Source: Vulcanimicrobiota bacterium
GTDB lineage: Bacteria > Vulcanimicrobiota > Vulcanimicrobiia > Vulcanimicrobiales > Vulcanimicrobiaceae
NCBI GenBank assembly: GCA_019235995.1
Contig: JAFAJV010000035.1
Coordinates: 1-41,020, forward strand
DNA length: 41,020 nt
Direction of reading: 5' to 3'
Numbering within the stretch: the stretch's first letter is position 1; each line of letters opens with the position of its first letter. Positions 1 to 7,796 of the stretch are shown piece by piece. Below the pieces are notes generated by a model. It saw only the letters and a list, made by a program, of their open reading frames with translations, had not been told where the DNA came from and searched no databases. Both the position numbers and the translations under genes were made by a program.

Positions 1-28
1 GCTTTAGGCTCCCCAAAGGCAAACCCTA

Positions 29-1933
29 CTAGGTACCGGCGGGCGCCTTCTCTTCGCGAAGCACCGCCGTGATGCGCGCCGCGAGGGTTTCGCCGTTGAG
101 GCCGAAGAGCGCGCGCTGCTTGTCCTGCGAGTCGTGTTGCACGAGGACGCTCGAGACTCCGATCCGCTCGACGCTGAGGTCGAGGCCGCGGTCTGAGACG
201 AATTCGGCGACCGCGGAGCCGAAGCCGCCGGCGAGCGAGTGCTCTTCCAGCGTGATGATCCGGCGGTGGTCGCGCGCGAGCTCCAGCAGGAGCGCCTCGT
301 CGAGCGGCTTGGCAAATCGCGCGTTAACGACCGTCACGCCGTCCATCGAACTTGCGCCGAGCGCAGTCGAAGCATCGAGCGCCACGTCAAGCGTCGTGCC
401 GTAGGCGAGAATGGCGAGGTCGCGCCCGCGGCGCAGCACTTCGGCCTTGCCGTGCACGATCGGCGCCGGCGTGCGCACGTGCTTGCCGCTGGTCGATCCG
501 CGCGGATAGCGGATGGCCGCGGGCGAGTTCAGCGACAGGGCGTGCTCGAGCATCGGCAGCAGCTCAGCCTCGGTGCTCGGCGCCATCAGCGTGATGTTCG
601 GCGGCGGCCGCAGATAGGCTATGTCGTAGAGCCCCATGTGCGTGGGGCCGTCGTCGCCGACGAAGCCCGCGCGGTCCATGCAGAAGACGACCGCAAGGTT
701 CTGCACGACGACGTCGTGCACGACTTGGTCGTACGCGCGCTGCAAGAACGTCGAGTAGATCGCGCAGACGGGCTTCAGCCCGTTGGTGGCGAGCCCCGCC
801 GCGAAGCACACCGCGTGCGCCTCGGCGATGCCGACGTCGAAATAGCGCTCGGGAAAACGCTTGCCGAACTTTGCCAGGCCCGTACCGTCCGGCATCGCCG
901 CCGTTATGCCGACGACGCGCGGGTCCTTCTCCGCGACCGCGATCATCGCATCGCCGAAGACGTCCTGGAACTTCGGCCGCGCACCGGTGCTGCTCTTCTT
1001 GGCGCCGTTGCTCGGCTCGAAAGCGTTCGCGCCGATGCCGTGGAACGTGCGCGAGTCGCGCTCTGCCGGCTCGTAACCCTTGCCCTTGACGGTCCGCACG
1101 TGCAGCAACACGGGCCGGTCCATTTCGATGGCCGTCTGAAGCGCATCGAGCACGACGTCGTAATTGTGGCCGTCGATCGGGCCGATGTATCGAAAGCCCA
1201 GCTCCTCGAAGATCACCGCCGTTTTCTCGGACGGGCCGATGAAGTGCATCGCGCCGATCTCCGCGCCCTCGATCGCCCTCTTCGCCGCGCTTCCCAGCGG
1301 GATGCGCTTGAGCACTTCCTTGCCGGTCCGCCGAACGAAGTTTGCAAACGGCTTGCTGCGCAATACCGATAGGTACGACGCGATCGACCCTACGTTAGGC
1401 GCGATCGACATCTCGTTATCGTTGAGGATCACCATGAACTGGCTGCGCCGGTTGCCGGCGTTGTTGAGCGCCTCGTACGCGAGGCCGCCGGTGAGCGCGC
1501 CGTCGCCGATGACCGCTACAACCCGCTCGTCGCCCCCTACGAGATCGCGAGCGGTCGCCATCCCGAGCGCGGCGGCGACCCCCGTGCTTGCGTGGCCGGC
1601 GCCGAAGGGATCGTACTGCGATTCGCTCCGCATCGCGAAGCCCGACAGTCCGCCGCCCTTGCGAATCGTCCCGAAGCGCTCTCTGCGGCCGGTCAGGATC
1701 TTGTGCACGTACGTCTGATGGCTCACGTCCCACACCAGCTTGTCGCTTGGAAGATCGAGGACGCGATGCAGCGCGAGCGTCAGCTCGACGACGCCGAGAT
1801 TCGGGGCGAGGTGGCCGCCGTTTGCTGCGCACGTGCGCACGAGCAGGTCTCGAATCTCGCTCGCTAAGACGTCGATCTCGTCGCGCCGGAGGCGCTTGAC
1901 ATCCGCGGGAGAGTCGATGCGCTCAATGACCAT
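29..1933 (-). CDS. dxs: 1-deoxy-D-xylulose-5-phosphate synthase
   Basis: This 634-aa protein has the usual DXS length. The enzyme condenses pyruvate with glyceraldehyde-3-phosphate using thiamine diphosphate, the first step of the cytosolic MEP isoprenoid pathway. Visible motifs are DVSHQTYVHKILTGR near residue 70, the TPP-binding GDGALTGG at 143-150 followed by EALNNAG and ILNDNEMSIAPNVG, DRAGFVGDDGPTHMG in the pyrimidine domain, and the C-terminal transketolase domain with EEHSLAGGFG. The usual GIAEQHA motif reads GIAEAHA: the catalytic Glu is kept and the following Gln is Ala. The ATG at 1933 is 18 nt below the hpnG stop, so the two are probably one transcript. It would supply C5 units for the hopanoid genes nearby. 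Identification is secure. Confidence 0.97.
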   Translation of the reverse strand: MVIERIDSPADVKRLRRDEIDVLASEIRDLLVRTCAANGGHLAPNLGVVELTLALHRVLDLPSDKLVWDVSHQTYVHKILTGRRERFGTIRKGGGLSGFAMRSESQYDPFGAGHASTGVAAALGMATARDLVGGDERVVAVIGDGALTGGLAYEALNNAGNRRSQFMVILNDNEMSIAPNVGSIASYLSVLRSKPFANFVRRTGKEVLKRIPLGSAAKRAIEGAEIGAMHFIGPSEKTAVIFEELGFRYIGPIDGHNYDVVLDALQTAIEMDRPVLLHVRTVKGKGYEPAERDSRTFHGIGANAFEPSNGAKKSSTGARPKFQDVFGDAMIAVAEKDPRVVGITAAMPDGTGLAKFGKRFPERYFDVGIAEAHAVCFAAGLATNGLKPVCAIYSTFLQRAYDQVVHDVVVQNLAVVFCMDRAGFVGDDGPTHMGLYDIAYLRPPPNITLMAPSTEAELLPMLEHALSLNSPAAIRYPRGSTSGKHVRTPAPIVHGKAEVLRRGRDLAILAYGTTLDVALDASTALGASSMDGVTVVNARFAKPLDEALLLELARDHRRIITLEEHSLAGGFGSAVAEFVSDRGLDLSVERIGVSSVLVQHDSQDKQRALFGLNGETLAARITAVLREEKAPAGT

Positions 1934-1951
1934 TGGGCGCGCTATACGAGG

Positions 1952-2584
1952 CTACTGCCCGATGCCCTGCGCCACGACGCGGGCCGCTAGGCGCGCCGCA
2001 CGAGGCGCCTCGCGCGCCAGCCACGCCGCTTGCGGCCAATTCCATGGCTTCAGCATCGCTCGCATCGGATGCACCCAGTCTGTGGACAACTCGTGCGCCG
2101 GCGTGTCGAGCACCACGCGGACGGCCGCGACACGCTGCGCCTCGATCAGTCCGGTCTCCATATCGACGGCGGCGTAGCCGCGGGCTGCCCACTCGAGACG
2201 CGCGGCGCCGTTGACGATGCCAGCCGCCGTCAACAACGCGTCGAGCACCGGCTCCGCGCCGAGGCGCCGCGCACTCGCCACAAACGCGCTGACGAGCTCC
2301 GCGTCGCACTCGAGCTCTCGGCCGTCGGGGCGCCTCACTCGGTGCGGGATCAGCACCGTGCCAGTCGGCAGATCGTTGCGCAGACCGCCCGCGACGCCGC
2401 ACACGACCACCGTGCCGCGCGGCCGCTCGCGAAGTCTCGCCAGACCGATGCCGCTCTCGACGACGGCGGCGTTCGGTCGCTCCCGGCGCACCGCATTGGC
2501 CTCGAGCGGAGTGGCCACGACGATCGTAATCGTTTCCGAGCCGGACGTAGGGTTTCGCTCGTTCACGGTGTAGGGGTTTGCCAT
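1952..2584 (-). CDS. hpnG: Hopanoid-associated nucleosidase/phosphorylase (HpnG-like)
   Basis: The 210-aa product resembles the PNP/MTAN nucleoside phosphorylase fold. It begins with a beta strand ending VVATPLEANAVRRE, then has GTVVVCGVAGGLRNDLPTG and the late purine-binding-site motif AVDMETGLIEAQ, where DMET matches the VEME-type signature. HpnG proteins remove adenine from adenosylhopane made by HpnH, giving the ribosyl or phosphoribosyl hopane. The neighbourhood (dxs, hpnA, hpnH) supports this over a general MTA/SAH nucleosidase. The start is uncertain. The ATG at 2584 shares CATG with the divergent ferritin-like gene, a GTG at 2566 would give a slightly shorter protein, and the frame stays open upstream to 2668 inside the opposite gene. 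Confidence 0.82.
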   Translation of the reverse strand: MANPYTVNERNPTSGSETITIVVATPLEANAVRRERPNAAVVESGIGLARLRERPRGTVVVCGVAGGLRNDLPTGTVLIPHRVRRPDGRELECDAELVSAFVASARRLGAEPVLDALLTAAGIVNGAARLEWAARGYAAVDMETGLIEAQRVAAVRVVLDTPAHELSTDWVHPMRAMLKPWNWPQAAWLAREAPRAARLAARVVAQGIGQ

Positions 2585-3146
2585 GAGTACTGCGAGCCAA
2601 CCTTTCGTTTCCGACATCAAAGAGCTCCGCCGCCGGGCCCACGAGCAAATGCAGCGCGGCGCCGTCACCGAGAATTACGGTGGCGACGTGCAGCAGACGA
2701 TCGACGTGCTCCAGACCGCACTCGCGACCGAGGTGGTCTGCGTCTTACGATATACGATGCACAACGTCTCAGCCGTCGGCATCGACAGCGAGAGCGTGAA
2801 GGAAGAGTTCGCCGAGCACGCGCGCGACGAGCACGAGCACATGGAGAAGATCGCGAACCGCATCAATCAGCTCGGCGGCACGCCGAATCTCAACCCCGAG
2901 GGGCTGCACACGCGCTCGGCCACCGAGTACGGCCACGCCCAGAAGCTGATCGACATGATCAAGGAGAATCTGGTCGCGGAGCGCATCGCGGTCGAGCACT
3001 ATCGGGACCTCATCCGGTTCTTCGGCGATAAGGACCCGACGACGCGCATCATGCTCGAGGGAATCCTGGCGCAAGAGGAAGACCACGCCAACGACATGCA
3101 CGACCTATTGGTCGCGCACGAAGGGAAGCCGTTCCTCGAGAATTAG
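2583..3146 (+). CDS. Ferritin-like (bacterioferritin/Dps-type) protein
   Basis: This is a 187-aa four-helix ferritin-like protein, probably cytoplasmic and involved in iron binding or oxidation. Predicted di-iron ligands fall in order: E50 (ALATEVV), E83 with H86 (RDEHEH), E133 (VAERIAVEHY) and E165/E166 with H168 (AQEEDHAN), with a long helix between each. The pattern fits proteins annotated as bacterioferritin or DPS-like. I do not see an obvious haem-ligand Met in the place expected for true bacterioferritin, so the narrower name is not assigned. A weak purine-rich ribosome site (TAGGGG) lies just before the ATG, whose start codon overlaps that of hpnG on the other strand. No functional link to hopanoids is evident. 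Confidence 0.88.
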   Translation: MSTASQPFVSDIKELRRRAHEQMQRGAVTENYGGDVQQTIDVLQTALATEVVCVLRYTMHNVSAVGIDSESVKEEFAEHARDEHEHMEKIANRINQLGGTPNLNPEGLHTRSATEYGHAQKLIDMIKENLVAERIAVEHYRDLIRFFGDKDPTTRIMLEGILAQEEDHANDMHDLLVAHEGKPFLEN

Positions 3147-3154
3147 ATGCCGGG

Positions 3155-3439
3155 ATGAAGGCCGAACTCGGCGACGACTCCCTACCCGGCGGCGACCTCG
3201 TGCGCGACGGACTGACGGACCTCGCCGCCGGAAGGGAGTCGACGGCCTCCCTGTTGGTTTCCATTGGGGCACCAAAATTGCGCGCCTGCGGGATCGAGGT
3301 TCCGGCGGCGATCGATGAGCCCAACCTGCGCCTCTATCGGCTGCTGCAACGAACGCACGGCGACGCGGCCCATTCGCGCTATAACGCACTGATCCGCCGC
3401 CTCGTGAGCTACGAGCGCGCTCTCGAGTGCGCGAGATAG
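3155..3439 (+). CDS. Hypothetical 94-aa protein, partner of the following nucleotidyltransferase
   Basis: I do not recognise this 94-aa protein. It is rich in charged and helix-forming residues, has no signal peptide or membrane segment, and ends LVSYERALECAR. It starts 8 nt after the ferritin-like stop. Its last 13 nt overlap the GTG start of the downstream DUF6036-type nucleotidyltransferase, so the two are very likely translated together. Small helical partners just upstream of AbiEii/DUF6036-type nucleotidyltransferases are a common arrangement, which makes an antitoxin or regulatory subunit the best guess. That guess rests on context alone. Confidence 0.6.
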   Translation: MKAELGDDSLPGGDLVRDGLTDLAAGRESTASLLVSIGAPKLRACGIEVPAAIDEPNLRLYRLLQRTHGDAAHSRYNALIRRLVSYERALECAR

Positions 3440-3972
3440 CTGATCGCGCTCGAATCGAGCGGTTCATGCAGGCGATCTCGCGCCACGCGCGGGAACCCAC
3501 GCGCCTTTACTTTGCCGGCGGCGCCACGGCCGTTCTCTATGGCTGGCGCTCGACGACGATCGACGTCGACATAAAGGTGACCCCCGACCGCGACGGACTG
3601 TTGCGCGCGATACCGCAGCTGAAAGAAGATCTCCGCATAAACGTCGAGTTGGCGGTGCCTTCAGATTTCATTCCCGTCCGCGACGACTGGGAGCGCCGCA
3701 GCCCGTTCATCGCGCGAATCGGTTCTGTGGATTTTCACCATTTCGACCTGTGCGCGCAGGCACTGTCAAAAATCGAGCGCGGGCATGCGCAAGACGCCGA
3801 GGACGTAGCAGCCATGTTTGCGCGAGGGCTCATCCAGAGCGGCGAGCTGCGCGAATATTTTTCCGCTATCGAGCCGATGCTCTACCGATATCCTGCTTTA
3901 GATCCCTCCGCCTTTCGCGACGCAGTGGCGGCCCGCGTAAAAAGAGCTAAGGGCGCTCCGCCCGCGCTCTAG
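3427..3972 (+). CDS. DUF6036/AbiEii-like nucleotidyltransferase
   Basis: The 181-aa product has the minimal nucleotidyltransferase core of the DUF6036/AbiEii superfamily. FAGGATAVLYGWRSTTIDVD (residues about 28-47) contains the GG-x-A...G-x-R-x-T-x-D-x-D pattern, with two acidic metal ligands in DVD. A further strand, RIGSVDFHHFDLCAQ, and an all-helical C-terminal half follow. Family members act as the toxin half of type IV-like toxin-antitoxin pairs or as stand-alone nucleotide transferases. The start is a GTG overlapping the preceding gene by 13 nt; an internal ATG at 3466 would remove 13 residues. It ends about 50 nt before the convergent hpnA gene. The fold is well supported, the toxin role is inference. 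Confidence 0.75.
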   Translation: MREIADRARIERFMQAISRHAREPTRLYFAGGATAVLYGWRSTTIDVDIKVTPDRDGLLRAIPQLKEDLRINVELAVPSDFIPVRDDWERRSPFIARIGSVDFHHFDLCAQALSKIERGHAQDAEDVAAMFARGLIQSGELREYFSAIEPMLYRYPALDPSAFRDAVAARVKRAKGAPPAL

Positions 3973-4023
3973 GCAATTTCCTTCCGGCGGCGCCTACTTG
4001 TAGGTGTTGCGGTACGCCACGCA

Positions 4024-4980
4024 TCAGCGCCGGTCGGCCACGTAACCGTTTTCGCGATACCAGGCGACGGCGCGATCCACCGCTCCGCGCACCGGCGTCG
4101 CGGCGTATCCGAGCTCGCGCTGCGCCTTCTCCGAATCCGCATACATCGGGTCGCGTGACATGCGCACGCCCTCGAGCGGCACGTTCGGAAGGGCGCGTGG
4201 ATTGAGCCGGCAGCGCAGCTCGTCTGCGTAACCCGCGGCAAGCGCCACGGCGTAGGGAACGCGCCCGCGCGGCATCGGTCTGCCGGTCGCCTCGGAGAGC
4301 AGCTGCCAGATTTCGTCCATGCTGAGGTTCTCGCCGCCCACGACGTAGCGCTCGCCCACGCGGCCGGACGTCAGCGCGGCGACGTGCGCGCGCGCCACGT
4401 CCTCGACCGCGACCAGATTCATTCCGCCCCCGCGCGGCGCTTTCGCCACGACGCGCCCGCGCAGGAAGTCGACCACGAGCTTCCCCGTCGGCGTCGGCTT
4501 CCAGTCGCCCGGGCCGACGGGCGCCGTCGGCAGCAGCGCCAGCACCGCCGCGCGGCTCGCGAACGCCACCCGCTCCTGCTCGAGCTTCGAGCGATGGTAG
4601 CCGCTGCGCGCGTGGCCTAACGTCGCGGAGCTCGAGGTCAGCACGACGCGCTCGACGCCGGCCAGATGCGCCGCGAGCATCAAGCTCGCCGTTCCCTCTA
4701 CGTTGACCGCCATCATCTCGCGCCGTTGCTGCGGCGCAAACGAGTACAACGCCGCACAATGCACCAGGTAACGGCAGCCCTCCAACGCCCGCGCGAAAGC
4801 CCCGACTCGTCGCAGGTCGCCCTCGACCGATTCGATGCTCTCCGGCGCGCCGTTGAGCGAGCGCGCCAGAGCGCGTACGACGTATCCCGCTCCTTGCAAC
4901 TCGCGCAGGACGTGCGAGCCGATGAAGCCGCTCGCTCCCGTGAGGAAGACTCGGTCGCCGCGAGAAAGAGGAGTCAGCAT
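4024..4980 (-). CDS. hpnA: Hopanoid-associated sugar epimerase/dehydratase (HpnA)
   Basis: This is a 318-aa extended SDR enzyme. The NAD(P)-binding motif VFLTGASGFIGSHV is near residue 10, VERVVLTSSSATLGH contains the catalytic Ser strand, and the SDR Tyr-x-x-x-Lys is in GYHRSKLEQE. LPTAPVGPGDWKPTPTGK is typical of HpnA, and the C-terminal half carries substrate-binding segments such as RYVVGGENLSMDEIW. HpnA proteins occur in hopanoid clusters and are thought to act on the sugar-derived side chain; the exact reaction is not settled. I chose the ATG at 4980 because the fold starts directly after it. The frame stays open to 5109, but that stretch lies inside the divergent lipoprotein gene and looks non-coding. 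Start codons of the two genes overlap as CATG. Confidence 0.9.
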   Translation of the reverse strand: MLTPLSRGDRVFLTGASGFIGSHVLRELQGAGYVVRALARSLNGAPESIESVEGDLRRVGAFARALEGCRYLVHCAALYSFAPQQRREMMAVNVEGTASLMLAAHLAGVERVVLTSSSATLGHARSGYHRSKLEQERVAFASRAAVLALLPTAPVGPGDWKPTPTGKLVVDFLRGRVVAKAPRGGGMNLVAVEDVARAHVAALTSGRVGERYVVGGENLSMDEIWQLLSEATGRPMPRGRVPYAVALAAGYADELRCRLNPRALPNVPLEGVRMSRDPMYADSEKAQRELGYAATPVRGAVDRAVAWYRENGYVADRR

Positions 4981-5599
4981 GAAACTTTCACTCGTTGCAA
5001 TTGCAGCAATAGGAGCCGTTTTCTTCTCGGCGTGCGGCGGCAGCGGCCCCGGCGCTCCGCCCGCGTCGAGCGGCGCCTCGGCGGTGGGCTCCGCGCCGGA
5101 CGAGCTCACACCCGACGACAGCGCGGACGCGTCGGCGGCGGCCTACTGCCGGCAGACCGGCGGCCGCGTCGAGACGCGGCGCGCCGTCTACGGCACCACC
5201 GGATCGAAGCTGTTGTTTCTCGCCGGGAAGCGCACGTTCTGCCAGTATACGAAGAAGAGGAACGGCTCGCGCATCCACATTCTGCTGAGCACGCTGTATA
5301 CGACGAAGCCGACGCTGGCGGCGCTGGCCTACATCCTGAAGCCTCCGCCGTCCGGCTCCTGCCAGGGTAATCCGGCGTCGTGCTACTGCTCCTACCTCGG
5401 AGGATCGGACCAGTTCGGCGGAACGACGGGCGCCGGCGGCGGCTGGTACAAGAAGAACGCCATCGACCAGACGCTCGAGGCGTGCATCTTTCCGGATGAG
5501 TCGTCGATCGACTCGTGGGGGCTCACCTATCACGCGCACGGTATCATCCGCGGCATCGACCTGAAAAAAGTGATGCGGTATAAATATCCGGGCGGATGA
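4979..5599 (+). CDS. Cys-rich predicted lipoprotein
   Basis: The 206-aa product begins MKLSLVAIAAIGAVFFSAC, a signal peptide ending in a lipobox-like FFSAC, so it should be lipidated on Cys19 and anchored to a membrane. After a low-complexity Gly/Ala/Ser linker comes AAAYCRQTGGRVETR, which resembles the DUF333 family start (YC..GG), followed by more cysteines (FCQYTKK, SCQGNPASCYC, EACIFPD) that could form disulfides. The start is well defined: a purine-rich AGAGGAG site at about 4967-4973 precedes the ATG. The frame is open further upstream into hpnA antisense, which I reject. Its stop overlaps the downstream GNAT start as ATGA. Function unknown. Confidence 0.8.
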   Translation: MKLSLVAIAAIGAVFFSACGGSGPGAPPASSGASAVGSAPDELTPDDSADASAAAYCRQTGGRVETRRAVYGTTGSKLLFLAGKRTFCQYTKKRNGSRIHILLSTLYTTKPTLAALAYILKPPPSGSCQGNPASCYCSYLGGSDQFGGTTGAGGGWYKKNAIDQTLEACIFPDESSIDSWGLTYHAHGIIRGIDLKKVMRYKYPGG

Positions 5600-6186
5600 G
5601 CCTTCGCGACGGCTATCATGCCGTGCCCGCCGGGAAGCTCGCGGACGTCCAAACGTTCCTCGAGATGCGAGCGAAGCCCGCGCTGCGGCCGAGTCCGCAG
5701 GGGCCGTGGCGCCTCGAACGCCTGCGCCGGCCCGAGCTGCGGCGCTATCGCGATGCGGTGCATCGCGTCGGAGACGACTATCTCTGGTGCGTGCGGCTCG
5801 CAATGACGGACGACGAGCTCCAGCGCTTCCTGCTCGATCCTCGTGTGGAGGCGTACCTTCTCGTCACGGAGGATGACGACCAAGGCGTGCTCGAGCTCGA
5901 TTTCCGCGTCGAGCGCGAGTGCGAGCTTAGCCTCTTCGGCGTTTCCTCCGGACTCATCCGAACGGGCGCGGGGCGCTGGCTGATGAACCAGGCCATCGAG
6001 ACTGCCTGGTCCCACCCGATCGAGCGCTTCTGGCTGCACACATGCACGCTCGATCATCCGAGCGCGCTCGCGTTCTACCGGCGGTCGGGCTTTGCGGTCT
6101 TCAAGCGGGAGGTCGAGGTCTATGACGATCCGCGCGTGCTCGGCATCACGCGCAAGGACGCCGCCCCGCACGTGCCCATCTTATAA
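5596..6186 (+). CDS. GNAT-family N-acetyltransferase
   Basis: This 196-aa protein is a GNAT acetyltransferase. Its C-terminal half has RTGAGRWLMNQAIETAW, the acetyl-CoA pyrophosphate-binding loop and helix (motif A), then RFWLHTCTLDHPSALAFYRRSGF (split here as WLHTCTLDHPSALAFYRR then SGF), the motif B strand and helix seen in most GNATs. The N-terminal 60 residues are less typical. The substrate cannot be told from sequence. It overlaps the lipoprotein gene by 4 nt (ATGA) and is followed after about 70 nt by the secreted protein at 6260, so it probably belongs to one plus-strand transcript running from 4979 to 7368. Confidence 0.88.
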   Translation: MSLRDGYHAVPAGKLADVQTFLEMRAKPALRPSPQGPWRLERLRRPELRRYRDAVHRVGDDYLWCVRLAMTDDELQRFLLDPRVEAYLLVTEDDDQGVLELDFRVERECELSLFGVSSGLIRTGAGRWLMNQAIETAWSHPIERFWLHTCTLDHPSALAFYRRSGFAVFKREVEVYDDPRVLGITRKDAAPHVPIL

Positions 6187-6259
6187 CGCTCGTTCATGGC
6201 TCGAAGCGCGGCGACCGCGTTGGACAGGGAGGCGATTTCGGGCCAAGAACCGTTGCCGC

Positions 6260-6976
6260 ATGAGGCGCCTTCTTGGCTTAACTGTAACCACGGCGTCCAT
6301 CGCGCTGGTTCTAACGAGCCTCGGCGCCGCACCGTCCGGCGCGCGATTCCTGTACCAAGACGTCATCGCGACGCCCAACGGCGCGCAGCAGAACGTCACG
6401 GCCTCGATCGTCATCGCGGCTCAAAGCGGCGGCGCCAAGATTACGGTGACCGCGACGGGCGCCTCGCCCGTATCCGTGACGATCGCTCCCGGTCAGGGCG
6501 CGCCCTCGCCACAGGGGACGCCGAGCCCGCAGCGCGCCCAGGGCATGCTGATCCTGCAGCGCGTCGCGCTCATGTTGCAGGTGCATCGCGCCTATCCGGT
6601 GAGCTCGCTGGTCGACGTGCGCATTCCGGTGCTTGCGCCCGGCGCGTCCGCGCCGCTCGCGCTGCCCGCGCAGCTGACGCAATCGTCGCACGGAACGACC
6701 ACGCTCACGGCTATCGCCACCACGTCGACGACGGCGACCATCGATCCGGAGAAGGCCAAAATCCACGGAATCCTCCCCGCGCGCCGCGTGGCCGAACGCA
6801 TCAAGAATGCGATGACGCCGTCGCACGTCACGCTCCCCGACAAGATCACGGCGAGCATCCATGCCACGATCGAGAACGGCGCGATCGGCAAGATGAGCGG
6901 GCAGGTCGTCCACGAGCTGAGCGCGCACGGCCAGACGACCGCGTTGCGCGAGACCTGGTCTATTAAGCCGCAATGA
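6260..6976 (+). CDS. Secreted protein of unknown function
   Basis: I do not recognise this 238-aa protein. It starts MRRLLGLTVTTASIALVLTS, a Sec signal peptide with likely cleavage around GAAPSGA. The mature part is rich in Thr, Ser, Ala and Val, with alternating hydrophobic stretches that suggest a beta-rich periplasmic or surface protein and a Pro/Ser/Gln-rich linker (PSPQGTPSPQR). An open frame runs upstream to 6092, but it overlaps the GNAT gene and reads as low-quality Arg-rich peptide, so the ATG at 6260 is preferred. Its stop overlaps the following cupin gene as ATGA, suggesting co-translation. Confidence 0.7.
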   Translation: MRRLLGLTVTTASIALVLTSLGAAPSGARFLYQDVIATPNGAQQNVTASIVIAAQSGGAKITVTATGASPVSVTIAPGQGAPSPQGTPSPQRAQGMLILQRVALMLQVHRAYPVSSLVDVRIPVLAPGASAPLALPAQLTQSSHGTTTLTAIATTSTTATIDPEKAKIHGILPARRVAERIKNAMTPSHVTLPDKITASIHATIENGAIGKMSGQVVHELSAHGQTTALRETWSIKPQ

Positions 6977-7368
6977 GTGAGAATCTGCCGAACAACTTCC
7001 GCAACAACGCCGATGACAAGTACGGGAAGCTGCGCCTCGTCGACATCCCGGCCGAGTCCCGCGAGAATCTACCCTGGTTCAATCAAACGCTGACGACCGT
7101 GAACGACGCCGTCGTGCGTCTCGGCATCTTCGAAGGCGACTTCCCGTGGCACAAACACGCCGACCAGGACGAGTTCTTTCTCGTGCTCGAGGGCGAGATC
7201 GTGCTGGACGTCGAGTCGGGCGAATCCGTGCGGCTCGGCCCGCACGAGGGCTTCACGGTCCCCAAGAACGTCCGCCATCGCCCGCGCTCGCCGAAGCGTT
7301 CGGTCGTGTTGATGGTCGAATCGGTCGGAATCGTCCCGACCGGAGACTACGCCCCGCCGACGGTGTAG
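6973..7368 (+). CDS. Cupin-domain protein
   Basis: This is a 131-aa single-domain cupin. The first cupin motif is in FPWHKHADQDEFFLVLEGE, with metal ligands H60, H62 and E67. The second is in GFTVPKNVRHRPRS, with H102. Such proteins bind Fe, Mn or Zn and serve as small dioxygenases, isomerases or sensors, and the sequence does not say which. It closes the plus-strand gene run that starts at 4979. Its 3' end overlaps the end of the convergent GNAT gene by 22 nt, leaving no room for a bidirectional terminator. Confidence 0.92.
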   Translation: MSENLPNNFRNNADDKYGKLRLVDIPAESRENLPWFNQTLTTVNDAVVRLGIFEGDFPWHKHADQDEFFLVLEGEIVLDVESGESVRLGPHEGFTVPKNVRHRPRSPKRSVVLMVESVGIVPTGDYAPPTV

Positions 7369-7796
7369 CGGGCTAGCTCGAAGACCTCGTCGCGAACGAA
7401 GCCGAGCCGCCGGTAGAACTCCTCCAGATGCTGCTCGCGCCTGGGCAGCTCCACCATGATGCTGGAGGCGTTCGTCTCGCTCGCGTACTCGATGACGCGC
7501 TCCACCAACTGCCGCCCGGTGCCGCGTCTTCGCGCGTCCTCGCGCACGTAGAGATCGCTGAGAAACCATATCCGTCGGCAGTACCACGACGACCAGAGCG
7601 GAAAGAGCTGGATGAAGCCGACGACGTCCGCATCGGTACGCGCAAGGAAGACGACGGACTCGTCGCGAGCGACGCGTTTTTCGAGGAATCGCTGCGACTC
7701 GTCCAGCCGGTTGCCGCCGGTGAAAAACGCCCGATAGGCGTCGAACAGCGGCGCAATCGCCGCCACGTCGGCGGCCGTCGCGCGCGCGATCGCCAC
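7347..7796 (-). CDS. GNAT-family N-acetyltransferase, end of the hopanoid operon
   Basis: The 149-aa product is a compact GNAT enzyme. It starts VAIARATAADVAAIAPLFDAY, the usual first strand and helix. DLYVREDARRRGTGRQLVER is motif A with the R-x-x-G-x-G-like acetyl-CoA loop, and EEFYRRLGFVRDEVF is motif B. The GTG start at 7796 shares one base with the TAG stop of the upstream DUF4267 gene (TAGTG), typical of translational coupling; a longer open frame to 7913 overlaps that gene and has an Arg/Pro-rich, non-homologous start. It appears to be the last gene of the hopanoid operon. Substrate unknown. Confidence 0.87.
   Translation of the reverse strand: MAIARATAADVAAIAPLFDAYRAFFTGGNRLDESQRFLEKRVARDESVVFLARTDADVVGFIQLFPLWSSWYCRRIWFLSDLYVREDARRRGTGRQLVERVIEYASETNASSIMVELPRREQHLEEFYRRLGFVRDEVFELARYTVGGA

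Noticed and set aside
1-28. Terminator after dxs
   Set aside because: No convincing stem or T-run is visible in the 28 nt available before the window edge.
239-1372. Plus-strand open frame of 377 codons opposite dxs
   Set aside because: It lies wholly inside dxs and has Arg/His-rich composition typical of antisense frames in this window.
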